From the NCBI GenBank assembly GCA_003224235.1, contig QHYU01000184.1, positions 1-58,104 of the forward strand: a stretch of DNA of 58,104 nt. Direction: 5' to 3'. Shown one piece after another: positions 50,632 through 58,104 of this stretch. The notes under the pieces are model-generated. The model worked only from the letters and a program-made list of their open reading frames with translations, was not told the DNA's origin and did not search any database. Source of the DNA: Acidobacteriota bacterium. Lineage in GTDB: Bacteria; Acidobacteriota; Terriglobia; Acidiferrales; UBA7541. The first letter of the stretch is position 1. Every line of letters starts with the position of its first letter. Position numbers and translations under genes: made by a program.

Positions 50632-51351
50632 ATGAAATACCTAAGAATTGCGGGCGTCGCGGTAGCGTTTTATGCCCTATTGTCGGCCGGGCTGCTGGCC
50701 GTGATGTATCAGCCTCCAGACAGGTTTGGTCAAATCATGGCCAAACTGCCGAGGCCGCTGTTCTTTATCCTGCCCTTCAAACCGCTCTGGTACCTGGCTC
50801 GCGCGGGCCACGTGAAGGCGGGCGATACGGCGCCGGATTTTTCACTCGAGACGGTAGACCACAAATCTCGGGTGCAGCTTTCCAGCTTTCGCGGGAATAA
50901 GCCTGTCGTCCTGGTGTTTGGCAGCTACACTTGACCTCCGTTTCGCCGGGAGGTTCCCGCGCTCAACAAGCTTTACCAGCGGTACAAGGACCAGGTGGCG
51001 TTCTACGTGGTCTATATCCGCGAGGCACATCCGAGCAATGGCTGGCAGGTGACCAGCAACATCAAGGACAATGTGGTCTTCGCCAGCCCACAGAGCTTTG
51101 AGGAGCGCAGCGGGGTAGCGCGGATGTGCGTGGTGAAACTGGGCATCGAGTTCCCCGCGCTGATCGACAATTTCGATAACTCGACCGAGACCACCTACAC
51201 CGGCTGGCCGGATCGCCTCTACGTGATCGACCGCGAGGGACGCATCGCGCACAAGAGCGGACCAGGGCCGTTCGGCTTCAAGCCCGAGGAAATAGGCAGA
51301 GCGCTGCAGCGGCTGGTTCCGCAGCCAACCACGAACGCAGCAGTCCAATAG
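50632..51351 (+). CDS. Deiodinase-like thioredoxin-fold selenoprotein (TGA read as selenocysteine)
   Basis: The frame from ATG 50632 continues through an in-frame TGA at 50932-50934 to the stop at 51349-51351, giving 239 residues with U at position 101. Around it the sequence reads GSYTUPPF, matching the (G)S-x-T-U-P-P-F active-site signature of iodothyronine-deiodinase family proteins (T4_deiodinase/redoxin fold). N-terminal helix (VAVAFYALLSAGLLAVMY), then APDFSLETVDHKSRVQL typical of thioredoxin-like redoxins; after the U, VAFYVVYIREAHPSNGWQ and TGWPDRLYVIDREGRI are normal family blocks. Both halves share one frame and one domain, so the TGA is unlikely to be a real stop. Probably a membrane-anchored redox enzyme; substrate unknown. 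A SECIS-like hairpin follows the TGA. Confidence 0.88.
50932..50961 (+). other. Candidate bacterial SECIS element after the TGA codon
   Basis: Bases 50944-50961 fold as CG-(C)-CGGGA, loop GGT, TCCCG-CG, with the apical loop 17 bases after the TGA. Opening the terminal A-T pair gives an AGGTT loop, close to the AGGUCU loop of the E. coli fdhF SECIS. An alternative stem pairs CCTCC (50935-50939) with GGAGG (50949-50953). Folding is by eye, not by energy calculation. Confidence 0.65.
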
Positions 51352-51436
51352 AGCTTTTCCATTACCTCGGCGAAATTCACTACCCCAACCGAGAAAAATT
51401 CCCTCTTCTTCCTTGACTCCTTGTGAGAAGTCCGGG

Positions 51437-52129
51437 CTAAGGTCGGTTGCCGCCAGCGAATTGATGATCGAGGTAGGCGGGCAGCTCGGTGAGGCTGTCC
51501 ACGAGGATGTCTGGGGGAAAATCAGCCATGCGCGCGCTGCCCAGCCCGTAAGTGACGCCGCACGCCCACGTGTTGGCGTTGCGGGCAGTCTGCACATCAA
51601 TTTCGGAGTCTCCCACGATCATGGCCTCACGCGGCGCCATCCCGAAATCCCGCAGCAAGACCTCAGTACCCATCGGGTCGGGCTTCTTCCTCTCAAAACT
51701 GTTGCCGCCGTAGATATATCGGAAGTAGCTGGCTAGGCCCAGACCTTCCAGAATGGCGCGACTGATGCGCACCGGCTTGTTCGTGAGCACGGCCATCGAC
51801 AGCCCGGCGAGCTGCTCGAGGCCCTCGCGCACGCCGGGATACGTGACCGTGTTATCGAGCATGTGCGCGCGGTAGTACGCCAGGAAGAACTCGAGCGCGC
51901 GCCGGCATTCGTCCCCGCTGGCGCCCTCGCCCATCGCGCGCTGGAGCAGCATCGGCGCGCCTTCACCCACGTAGCCGAATATCTGCTCATGCGGGAGAGG
52001 CGGGCGGCCCATTTCCGCGAGCGCCGCGTTGACCGACAGCGCCAGGTCCAGCTTGGAGTCAATCAGCGTGCCGTCCAGGTCAAAGATCAGCGCGCGCACG
52101 CCAGAGATTTTTTTCGCGCCCGTGTTCAC
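51437..52129 (-). CDS. gph: HAD-family phosphatase (phosphoglycolate-phosphatase-like)
   Basis: A 230-residue HAD-superfamily hydrolase. Motif I FDLDGTLIDS with both Asp residues, motif II in MAVLTNKP, motif III Lys in FERKKPDP, motif IV MIVGDSEIDVQTARNA. Cap domain and length match phosphoglycolate phosphatase Gph, which removes 2-phosphoglycolate; other small phosphates are possible. Cytoplasmic. Convergent with the selenoprotein gene. Confidence 0.88.
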   Translation of the reverse strand: MNTGAKKISGVRALIFDLDGTLIDSKLDLALSVNAALAEMGRPPLPHEQIFGYVGEGAPMLLQRAMGEGASGDECRRALEFFLAYYRAHMLDNTVTYPGVREGLEQLAGLSMAVLTNKPVRISRAILEGLGLASYFRYIYGGNSFERKKPDPMGTEVLLRDFGMAPREAMIVGDSEIDVQTARNANTWACGVTYGLGSARMADFPPDILVDSLTELPAYLDHQFAGGNRP

Positions 52130-52476
52130 GAAGTTTCTGCGCTTCCGGCGCTAAACCATGTATTGTAATGCAGAAACTCGCTCACTCCTTGGCATGTTGT
52201 AGAAGCATCGCGCACCGGCCAGGTTGAACCACTCACATCGCGCTCTAGCGCAAGGATTGTCCTCGACGCTCTGCTGTTTTTTGGCCACCGACAAGGCTCT
52301 GTGGATTGTCATTTCGAGCCAGCCACGGCGGGCGAGAAATTTCTCCGAAAGTTCCCTGTCTTTGCCTGGGATGCCGGCCAGGCGTGGCGACCCCGGTTGC
52401 TCGCGTTGGCGCGGGCGGGAGTGGCTGTTACAATGTCGAGTTTCGCGTTGCGCGTTTCATACTGCTAGAGGTGCCG
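52130..52476. other. Intergenic region with dispersed repeat copy
   Basis: About 350 bases before the DUF1015 gene, containing repeat copy 4 (52309-52347). A longer in-frame start at 52306 lies inside the repeat and is not credible. No other feature seen. Confidence 0.4.
52309..52347 (+). repeat. Dispersed intergenic repeat, copy 4
   Basis: GTCATTTCGAGCC...GCGAGAAATTTCTC, a diverged copy of the element at 13157, 40534 and 45191. Confidence 0.55.
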
Positions 52477-53811
52477 ATGGCAGAAGTTTTTCCGTTTCAG
52501 GCATATCGCTTCAACCCCGCGCGGGTGGACCTCGCCAAGGTGCTGACGCAGCCCTACGACAAGATCACCCCGGCGATGCAGGAGCGCTACTACGCGCTCG
52601 CCTCGCAAAACCTAATTGCGGTCGAAAAGGGGAAAGCCTACTCGGACGATACCCCGGCAAACAACGTTTATACCCGCGCGGCGCAGGCGCTGAAAAATTG
52701 GATCACTCAGGGAGCGCTGGTGCGCGACGCGGCTCCTTCCATCTACATCTATCTCCAGGACTATCAGGTGCCGCACACGCGCGAACGCAAGGTGCGCAAG
52801 GGATTCATCGCCTTGGGTCGCGTCGAAGATTATGCAGGCGGAGTGGTGTTCCGACACGAGCAAACCCTCGCTGGACCTAGAGCGGACCGGCTGGAGTTGC
52901 TGCGACACACACGCGCGCATACCGGGCAGCTATTCATGCTCTATGCCGACCCGCAGCAAAGGATAGACGCGCTGCTCGAGCAAGCATCACGCGCGCCGGC
53001 GCCGGTGGAGGTGCGCGATGAGTATGACGTGGTGCACCGGCTGTGGCCGGTGGCGGATGCGCAAACGATCGAGTGTATCCGGAACGAGATGGCAGACAAG
53101 AAGCTGGTCATCGCTGACGGGCACCACCGTTACGAGACAGCGCTGGCCTACCGCAATGAGTGCCGCGCCGCGCTGGGCGCCACCGACCCAAATGCGCCCC
53201 ACGAGAAGGTGATGATGACTTTCATCAATATGCAGGCTGAGGGACTGACCATCCTGCCCACCCACCGCGTTGTGTCGAACCTCGCTGGCTTCTCCTGGAA
53301 TGGATTTCGCCAGCAACTCACTCCCTATTTCGACGTGCGCTCCTATTCCTTTTCGGGCCCGCAGGAGCGCGCCGCGCGCTACGCCGAGTTCCGCGAGGAC
53401 CTTAGCAACCTGGGGCGCGAGCGCCGGGCAATTGGTTTGTATGCGGGTGGAGGCGCGTTCCACTTACTCCTCCTCAAACCCAATGCTGACCTGGCCGTGC
53501 TGTTGCCGGGCGTCCCTGCGGCGCAGCGCCAGCTTGACGTCGTGCTGCTTCACCGGCTTGTGCTTGAAAAAGGGCTGGGCATCACCGCCCAGGCCGTGGC
53601 TATGGAGAAGAACATCACCTATGAGCGCGAGATGGACGCGGCCATCGCCGCGGTGGACCGGGGCCAGGCGCAGCTGTGTTGCTTGCTGAACCCAGTGAGG
53701 GTTGAGCAGGTGGCCAAGATAGCGCTGGGCGGCGAAGTCTTGCCTCAGAAATCGACTGACTTCTATCCGAAACTGCTCAGTGGGCTGACCATCTATTGCT
53801 TGGACGAATAG
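52477..53811 (+). CDS. DUF1015-family protein
   Basis: A 444-residue protein of the DUF1015 family. Marks: VFPFQAYRFNPARVDLAKVL, LTQPYDKITPAM near residue 25, KKLVIADGHHRYETALAYRNE with a His-Arg pair in the middle, and ALGGEVLPQKSTDFYPKLLS near the end. The family is widespread and often linked to metabolism of sugars or serine, but its general activity is unsettled. No signal peptide. ATG at 52477 has AGAGG 6 bases upstream. Confidence 0.9.
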   Translation: MAEVFPFQAYRFNPARVDLAKVLTQPYDKITPAMQERYYALASQNLIAVEKGKAYSDDTPANNVYTRAAQALKNWITQGALVRDAAPSIYIYLQDYQVPHTRERKVRKGFIALGRVEDYAGGVVFRHEQTLAGPRADRLELLRHTRAHTGQLFMLYADPQQRIDALLEQASRAPAPVEVRDEYDVVHRLWPVADAQTIECIRNEMADKKLVIADGHHRYETALAYRNECRAALGATDPNAPHEKVMMTFINMQAEGLTILPTHRVVSNLAGFSWNGFRQQLTPYFDVRSYSFSGPQERAARYAEFREDLSNLGRERRAIGLYAGGGAFHLLLLKPNADLAVLLPGVPAAQRQLDVVLLHRLVLEKGLGITAQAVAMEKNITYEREMDAAIAAVDRGQAQLCCLLNPVRVEQVAKIALGGEVLPQKSTDFYPKLLSGLTIYCLDE

Positions 53812-53948
53812 GGCCTTTAGCGAGCTCGCGCCAATCGACACAAAGCGCGAGTGGATCGACACAGCAGAGGCAAGCCAGGCAGAAGCCAGCAACCCCGATG
53901 CAGCGCGGCATGCAAGGCAGCCCGAGCACTGGGAAAAGCCGCGGGAGA

Positions 53949-54296
53949 CTACTTGCTGAAGCTGCCGATGGCCGCCGCTTCAGAGTCGTACACATCGAAA
54001 ACCGTGAGCAGCTTGGTTACCTGCAGGACCTCCTGGAATTTCGAGCCCAGGTTGGAAAGCTTCAGCCCTGCCTTCTGGGACTTGGCGCTGGTGTGTGCGG
54101 CCACCAGAGTGCCGAGCCCTGCGCTATCGATGTAGGTCACGTTGTCCATGTTCAGCACGATCTTCTTCTGGTCTGCCGCCAGCAGGCTTTTAATGCGCTC
54201 GCGCAGCGCGTTGCTTTCCTCGCCCAGCACGATGCGACCTTCCAGCGCCACCACCGAGACGCCGTCGACCTCCCGGTTCGTCATTTTCAGTGCCAC
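53949..54296 (-). CDS. STAS-domain anti-sigma-factor antagonist-like protein
   Basis: A 115-residue STAS-domain protein of the SpoIIAA/RsbV type. VSVVALEGRIVLGEESNALR, then VTYIDSAGLGTLVAAHTSAK with the phosphorylatable Ser, and EVLQVTKLLTVFDVYDSEAA. It should bind an anti-sigma kinase in its unphosphorylated form. No partner kinase is adjacent. The GTG at 54296 was chosen because GGGAGGAGG lies just upstream; the ATG-led frame to 54320 would place that site inside the coding region. Confidence 0.88.
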   Translation of the reverse strand: MALKMTNREVDGVSVVALEGRIVLGEESNALRERIKSLLAADQKKIVLNMDNVTYIDSAGLGTLVAAHTSAKSQKAGLKLSNLGSKFQEVLQVTKLLTVFDVYDSEAAAIGSFSK

Positions 54297-54404
54297 GTTC
54301 GAACCTCCTCCCGAAGACACTTCAGTTTCGCTGCTCCCCCCTGCTGCTTGGTCCGACTGAATCTCTTCAAATGACCGGCCGGTTTCTGCCTTGTTTCTCG
54401 GGCC

Positions 54405-54641
54405 TCAGTAAAAGTCCGAGCAGGACATATAATATCCGCACACCGCACAAATCAGCTTGCAGCTTTGCGGCGCAAGCCTCGTGGAACAACCGGGGCAGTA
54501 GTTCGACGCGCATTCCGGCGCAATAGGATGTGGGCCCAGCGTTTCGCGCTGCTGCTCGCCAAGCGGCCGACCGTCTGCTGGATAGCTCGGCACGATCCGA
54601 GGTTTATAGCACAACCCCGCCCAACGGGGGAAGCATGGCAA
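54405..54641 (-). CDS. Small zinc-ribbon-like protein
   Basis: A short frame (up to 78 residues) whose C-terminal half is Cys-rich: NYCPGCSTRLAPQSCKL, then ICAVCGYYMSCSDFY. CxxC pairs plus the YYMSCSDFY end look like a compact zinc ribbon found as a stand-alone small protein in several bacteria. The N-terminal part is less convincing; the true start may be a GTG near 54593. Role unknown, possibly nucleic-acid or protein binding. Confidence 0.5.
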   Translation of the reverse strand: MPCFPRWAGLCYKPRIVPSYPADGRPLGEQQRETLGPHPIAPECASNYCPGCSTRLAPQSCKLICAVCGYYMSCSDFY

Positions 54642-54708
54642 TTGCCGGGTAGTGGTTCAGTTTGAAATCCGAGCCCGTCGAGTTTGGCATCAAAAATGAT
54701 GCCCGCTG

Positions 54709-55101
54709 TCATTCCTCGCGGTTCTCCGCGTCGGGCAGTAGGTGTAGAGACTCTCCATCGAAAGCGGCAACGATCCAGTTCACCGTCGCATCCTTCGCCG
54801 CGTTCTTCAGGCGAGCTATCTCCAGGCCGCTGACGCCCGCTTTTCCGCCTTTTAGCTGAACTAAGCGAACGTCCAACAGATCAGCATTTTTCGGACTGAT
54901 TCGGAACATCACCGCGTCAACGATGCCGGTACGCGGAGCGCCAGTGGCTCCCTCGACAAAGGCCACTCGCCAGCCGTGCTTTTGGCAATAAATCCGCAGC
55001 GCCTCTTTGCTCGCCGCTTCCGCAGCGCGGGCCTTCGCGAACGCATCCCGAACGCGCCGCGTCTTCCAACTCTTTAGGGCGGCTTGCCGTCTATTAGTCA
55101 C
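54709..55101 (-). CDS. Conserved hypothetical protein, possible PD-(D/E)xK-like fold
   Basis: A 130-residue protein with a basic N-terminal helix (NRRQAALKSWKTRRVRDAF) and a core GIVDAVMFRIS followed after a short gap by VRLVQLKGGKAG. The Asp ... Gln-x-Lys spacing recalls Mrr-like members of the restriction-endonuclease-like fold, where Gln replaces Glu. The match is short and no partner genes (methyltransferase, helicase) are near, so nuclease activity is only a suggestion. Confidence 0.5.
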   Translation of the reverse strand: MTNRRQAALKSWKTRRVRDAFAKARAAEAASKEALRIYCQKHGWRVAFVEGATGAPRTGIVDAVMFRISPKNADLLDVRLVQLKGGKAGVSGLEIARLKNAAKDATVNWIVAAFDGESLHLLPDAENREE

Positions 55102-55291
55102 ACCCGTTCCGCCTCTCTCAGTGTAGGTTGGCCGGAGTCTGGCACGAGCCCAGAATGGGCGTAAGGGGCCGGAGAATCAACTGAACCACTACTGGCTGGT
55201 GAGAGTGCGTGCAAAACCGAGCCGGCAGGAGTACAATAGCTGCAACCGGGGAATCATTTGAGGCATCTATTCAGATAGGATGGGTGCAGCG

Positions 55292-56101
55292 ATGAATACA
55301 TTCATCAGAACTGGATTGGGAGTAGCAGTAGCGCTGGCTTTGTGCGGCGGAGCGCAGGCCCAGATGCGAGGGGGGCGGGTTGGCCCGTCCGTACGTGTTT
55401 CGACGCCAGTTCGCGCCCGCGTTGTCCGCGTGGATCGGGCACAAACCACAACTGGAGCCTTGACCTCAGACCCAACGTTTTTCCCTGGGTTTGGTTTCGG
55501 GTCGACTACGATCAGCGACGTGCTCAATGGCGGTTTGCCCGTGCCCGGGCTGGGATTCGACTTCGCTCATCAGGCGATCATGAACCGCGACATTGGCGTG
55601 CGCGCTCTCATCGACCCGGTCACCCAGGGCCAGCTCGCACTGGCTCGTGCCATTCGGCTCGAGACCCCGATCACCAACACTTTCCCTTTCTTCCCGTTTT
55701 CCCAGGGCTCGAGCCCGGTGATTATTGTCCAGCAGCCGCCGGTGGTGATCATGCAGCAGCCTGCGCAGGAAGAAGCCCGCGAGCGCTTTGAACGCCTGCG
55801 TCAAGTCGAGCCGGAAGCAAAAGCGGCCCCGCCACCGGAACCGCTGCGCGAGGTGCCGGAATATGTTCTGGTGCGGCGTGACGGCGCAATCTTGTCCGCG
55901 GTGGCGTATTCCGCCGAGGGCGACCGCTTGATTTACATCACTAAGGATGGTCTTCGGAAGTCGGTGGCGCTCGCCGAGCTGGACATTGAAAGAACCCGCC
56001 GCGTGAATGAAGACCGCGGCACGACTCTTCGCCTGCCGGTCCAAGCGCCAAACCCCTCTACAATTCCACCGCGCGCGAACCGCCAGGCTGCAGGGTTGTA
56101 A
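55292..56101 (+). CDS. Secreted hypothetical protein with Pro-rich linker
   Basis: A 269-residue exported protein: signal peptide (TGLGVAVALALCGGAQAQ), a Gly/Pro/Phe-rich middle (PTFFPGFGFGS, NTFPFFPFSQGSSPV), a PVVIMQQPAQEEARERFERL stretch, and a small C-terminal domain (YVLVRRDGAILSAVAYSAEG, then RLIYITKDGLRKSVALAELD). The C-terminal part recurs in envelope proteins of unknown role. ATG at 55292 was chosen for the signal peptide; ATG at 55280 is an alternative. Not further assignable. Confidence 0.65.
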   Translation: MNTFIRTGLGVAVALALCGGAQAQMRGGRVGPSVRVSTPVRARVVRVDRAQTTTGALTSDPTFFPGFGFGSTTISDVLNGGLPVPGLGFDFAHQAIMNRDIGVRALIDPVTQGQLALARAIRLETPITNTFPFFPFSQGSSPVIIVQQPPVVIMQQPAQEEARERFERLRQVEPEAKAAPPPEPLREVPEYVLVRRDGAILSAVAYSAEGDRLIYITKDGLRKSVALAELDIERTRRVNEDRGTTLRLPVQAPNPSTIPPRANRQAAGL

Positions 56102-56244
56102 GGAACGCAGAGAAGCAACCGGCTCTCGGCCATCACCAGGATACGGAGAAAGTTTTTCCTGGCCGCGATAGAACTGCCCTCCACCAGCTCCTCTTTCTGC
56201 GCCCGCAGATTCCTCGTAGCGCCGTTCGGAGCCTTTTGCTTAGC

Positions 56245-56727
56245 TTAGGTCGCCATACTGCAGAGATCGATGAAATCAACCTTCCACGGTGTCTGGCCGA
56301 AATCGAGGCGCGCGACAGTCACGGGCAATTTGAACCGCCGAGGCCCGGCACTCCCTGGGTTGAGATAGAGAACGCCGGCGCGCTCTGTGCGAGATGGCTT
56401 GTGCGAGTGCCCGCTCACAACAATGTGAAATCCAGCCGCCAGGGGATCGAGGTCAAGCTCATGAATATCATGAAGCACGTAGATGATTGCAGGCCCGGCT
56501 TCAGCGACTGCCGTTGTTGGCAAGGCTGCCGCCCAAGCCCCCTGGTCAATGTTTCCCCTGACGGCTACGACAGGTGCCAGAGCTTTTAGCGCATCGACGA
56601 TCTCTGGCTTGCCCACATCACCGGCATGGATGATCAGGTCCGACCCTTGCAGTGCGTGCAGCGCCTCATCCCGCAATACGCCGTGAGTGTCGGAGATCAG
56701 CCCGACGGTTTTCAGACTCTTTCCCAC
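56245..56727 (-). CDS. YfcE/MJ0936-type metallophosphoesterase
   Basis: A 160-residue calcineurin-like phosphoesterase. Metal-binding motifs SDTHG (LISDTHGVLRDEAL), IHAGDVG, VRGNID, VLHDIHEL and SGHSHKP are all present, with a NPGSAGPRR end typical of the YfcE group. Such enzymes hydrolyse phosphodiesters in the cytoplasm; the natural substrate is often unknown. No signal peptide. Confidence 0.92.
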   Translation of the reverse strand: MGKSLKTVGLISDTHGVLRDEALHALQGSDLIIHAGDVGKPEIVDALKALAPVVAVRGNIDQGAWAAALPTTAVAEAGPAIIYVLHDIHELDLDPLAAGFHIVVSGHSHKPSRTERAGVLYLNPGSAGPRRFKLPVTVARLDFGQTPWKVDFIDLCSMAT

Positions 56728-56842
56728 GGTGCTGATGCTATCAGGCCAGTCCTATGGTTGGACAGTGTACCGGGAGTCTTGCCGCCAAAACGAGACTCAG
56801 CTTGGTTCCTTCCGCCGATTCCTTTCAACCAGCGCGGTCAGC

Positions 56843-57235
56843 TTACCGCCATCGCCCGGCGCCGGGGCCGGAGATGCGTCGCTTCCACTCAAGGTGCTCC
56901 CGGCCCCATGCTCGAACGACCTGGATCAGCGGACGGACGGTTTCTGCGTGGCTAGAGATGCCGTACTCAACCCGCGGCGGGATCTCCGCATAAACAGTGC
57001 GACAGATCAGCCCCTCGTGTTCCAGACTGCGGAGCGTCGCGGCTAGGACCTTATGGGAAATCTCGGCCATTAGCCGGCGCAGTTCGTTGAATCGGCGCGT
57101 GCCGGAATCCAGCCAATAGAGGCAAATCAAGCTCCATTTGCCGCCGATGGCGTTCAGCGCCGCTGTAAGCGGGCACTTCGTCGGCAGAGGCGGGTGCGAC
57201 ACACCCGCGCTTTTTACCGCAGGACGAGTTTCCAT
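56843..57235 (-). CDS. HxlR-family transcriptional regulator
   Basis: A 130-residue winged-helix regulator: CPLTAALNAIGGKWSLICLY, RRFNELRRLMAEISHKVLAA, TLRSLEHEGLICRTVYAEIP, VEYGISSHAETVRPLIQVV. These are classic HxlR blocks. HxlR proteins sense thiols or small electrophiles and often control adjacent redox genes. It is divergent from the NIPSNAP gene 74 bases away, which it may regulate. Confidence 0.9.
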   Translation of the reverse strand: METRPAVKSAGVSHPPLPTKCPLTAALNAIGGKWSLICLYWLDSGTRRFNELRRLMAEISHKVLAATLRSLEHEGLICRTVYAEIPPRVEYGISSHAETVRPLIQVVRAWGREHLEWKRRISGPGAGRWR

Positions 57236-57309
57236 AAGGTAACCGGATTACCGCAAAGTGCATTCTTGCTTTTTTCCGCTCGCCGCGCAAGTCTGCTGGC
57301 GGAGGCGAA

Positions 57310-57624
57310 ATGATCATCGAAATGCGCACCTATAATACCAAGCCCGGCAGGCGATCCCAGTTCCTTGAGATATTCCGCTCCAAGTCTGTTCCGGCGCACA
57401 CAGAAATCGGGATGAAAATATTGGGTCCATTTCTTTCCGTCGAAGATCCCGACACCTTCTTCTGGATGCGCGGCTTCCCTGATATTCCTTCGCGTGAGCC
57501 GATGAAAACAAAGTTTTATGAAGGGGAACTTTGGAAGCGCGAACTGGAGAACGTCCTGCTGCCGATGTTGGAAAAGTATGAGGTCGTGGTGGTAGAAGAT
57601 CCTGAGGATCTGGTTCGCTGGTAG
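57310..57624 (+). CDS. NIPSNAP-family protein
   Basis: A 104-residue ferredoxin-like alpha/beta protein: [39 protein letters not shown] and a C-terminal [13 protein letters not shown]. It fits the NIPSNAP family of small dimeric proteins; function is generally unknown. Next to a divergent HxlR regulator, so a regulator/target pair is likely. Confidence 0.88.
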   Translation: MIIEMRTYNTKPGRRSQFLEIFRSKSVPAHTEIGMKILGPFLSVEDPDTFFWMRGFPDIPSREPMKTKFYEGELWKRELENVLLPMLEKYEVVVVEDPEDLVRW

Positions 57625-57643
57625 TGGCGCCTTCATAGCCTGT

Positions 57644-58104
57644 GTGAAAACTCCCACAACCTTCGGCGCCTTCCAAACGACCTTCGCCGGCGGGCCGTCT
57701 AACGCCATCGTGACCAAGCTGAATGCCGCGGGTTCCGCGCTGGTCTACTCTACCTACCTCAGTGGTAGCGGCGGTGACAACGGCCTTGGCATCGCGGTGG
57801 ATTCCGCCGGCTCCGCCTACGTGACGGGAGTTACGAATGGCAACTTCCCCACAACCCCCGGTGCCTTCCAGACGACTTTCAGCGGCGGGCCCAATGACGC
57901 CTTCGTAGCGAAGCTGAATGCCACGGGTTCCGCGCTCGTCTACTCTACCTACCTGGGCGGCAGTGTCAATGAAGAGGGCTCTTCCATCGCCGTGGATTCC
58001 GTCGGCTCCGCCTACGTGACAGGGGCTACAAGTTCGACTGACTTTCCCACAACCGCCGGCGCTTTCCAGATGACTTTCGGCGGTGGCAGCGGTGACGCCT
58101 TCGT
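57644..58104 (+). CDS. SBBP-repeat protein, truncated at both ends
   Basis: From a possible GTG at 57644 the frame is open to the window end. It starts in the middle of an SBBP (seven-bladed-propeller-like) repeat ([20 protein letters not shown]) and continues with units of the form [26 protein letters not shown] and [11 protein letters not shown]. There is no signal peptide, and the first repeat is incomplete, so the 5' end looks lost; it may be a pseudogene or a fragment. SBBP proteins are typically surface or secreted. Confidence 0.55.
   Translation, partial: MKTPTTFGAFQTTFAGGPSNAIVTKLNAAGSALVYSTYLSGSGGDNGLGIAVDSAGSAYVTGVTNGNFPTTPGAFQTTFSGGPNDAFVAKLNATGSALVYSTYLGGSVNEEGSSIAVDSVGSAYVTGATSSTDFPTTAGAFQMTFGGGSGDAF

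Noticed and set aside
50935-51351. Reading the part after the TGA as an independent gene or pseudogene fragment
   Set aside because: No start codon fits the family start, the frame is identical, and the active-site motif spans the TGA; selenocysteine explains it better.
53796-54374. Plus-strand frame opposite the STAS gene
   Set aside because: Antisense shadow; the minus strand has the STAS phosphorylation motif and a strong ribosome binding site.

Overview
The window reads as chromosomal DNA of a GC-rich, Gram-negative bacterium, most probably an acidobacterium. The evidence is the mix of family types: a large TonB-dependent receptor with an N-terminal carboxypeptidase-regulatory-like domain, a VWFA-related secreted protein, an ECF-type sigma factor overlapping a Ser/Thr kinase, Ig-like and SBBP-repeat surface proteins, a DinB protein with a signal peptide, and GC-rich palindromic intergenic repeats. 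A complete 16S rRNA gene (about 25406-26942) would settle the lineage by database search, which I could not run. No tRNA, CRISPR array, transposase or phage gene was seen.

Layout. 1-660 is the end of an Ig-like surface protein with a damaged C-terminus. 1080-2428 encodes an exported methionine sulfoxide reductase pair (Tat-type MsrB and lipoprotein-type MsrA). 3159-5996 is uvrA. 6290-8232 holds a deoxyhypusine-synthase-like protein and a CPBP membrane protease. 8222-10450 (minus strand) is a tight three-gene unit: a PDZ-containing HtrA-like protease, a second trypsin-like protease, and a LuxR regulator whose receiver has lost its phosphorylation residues. mtnA, DinB and VOC proteins follow. 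13999-15854 is the sigma factor/kinase pair. 15902-24813 holds a GMC oxidoreductase, the VWA protein, the TonB-dependent receptor, an amidase and a small Tat-signal protein.

25171-27136 is a self-contained 16S rRNA unit with a near-consensus promoter, a boxA, complementary pre-16S processing arms and an intrinsic terminator. No 23S or 5S gene follows. Next come an M64 peptidase, a divergent LysR regulator, a short leuA and leuB, closed by a strong terminator.

32701-44372 is a lipid-metabolism cluster: fatty acyl reductase, second SDR reductase, pyruvyl-transferase-like enzyme, two acyl-activating ligases, crotonase, acyl carrier protein, lipid kinase and PlsC acyltransferase. It is followed by a VapBC-type toxin-antitoxin pair and a CDP-alcohol phosphatidyltransferase. 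Together these could activate, modify, reduce and attach acyl chains to a glycerolipid, though the end product cannot be read from sequence.

The right end contains a lipoprotein-like GH13 glycosidase, a deiodinase-like thioredoxin-fold protein with an in-frame TGA (predicted selenocysteine) and a SECIS-like hairpin directly downstream, a phosphoglycolate-phosphatase-like HAD enzyme, a DUF1015 protein, an STAS protein, small conserved proteins, a YfcE-type phosphoesterase, a divergent HxlR/NIPSNAP pair and the 5'-truncated start of an SBBP-repeat protein.

The most notable observations are the predicted selenoprotein, the unlinked 16S gene, the cytoplasmic-looking protease pair with a pseudo-receiver regulator, and the lipid cluster whose reductase carries a dead HAD domain.
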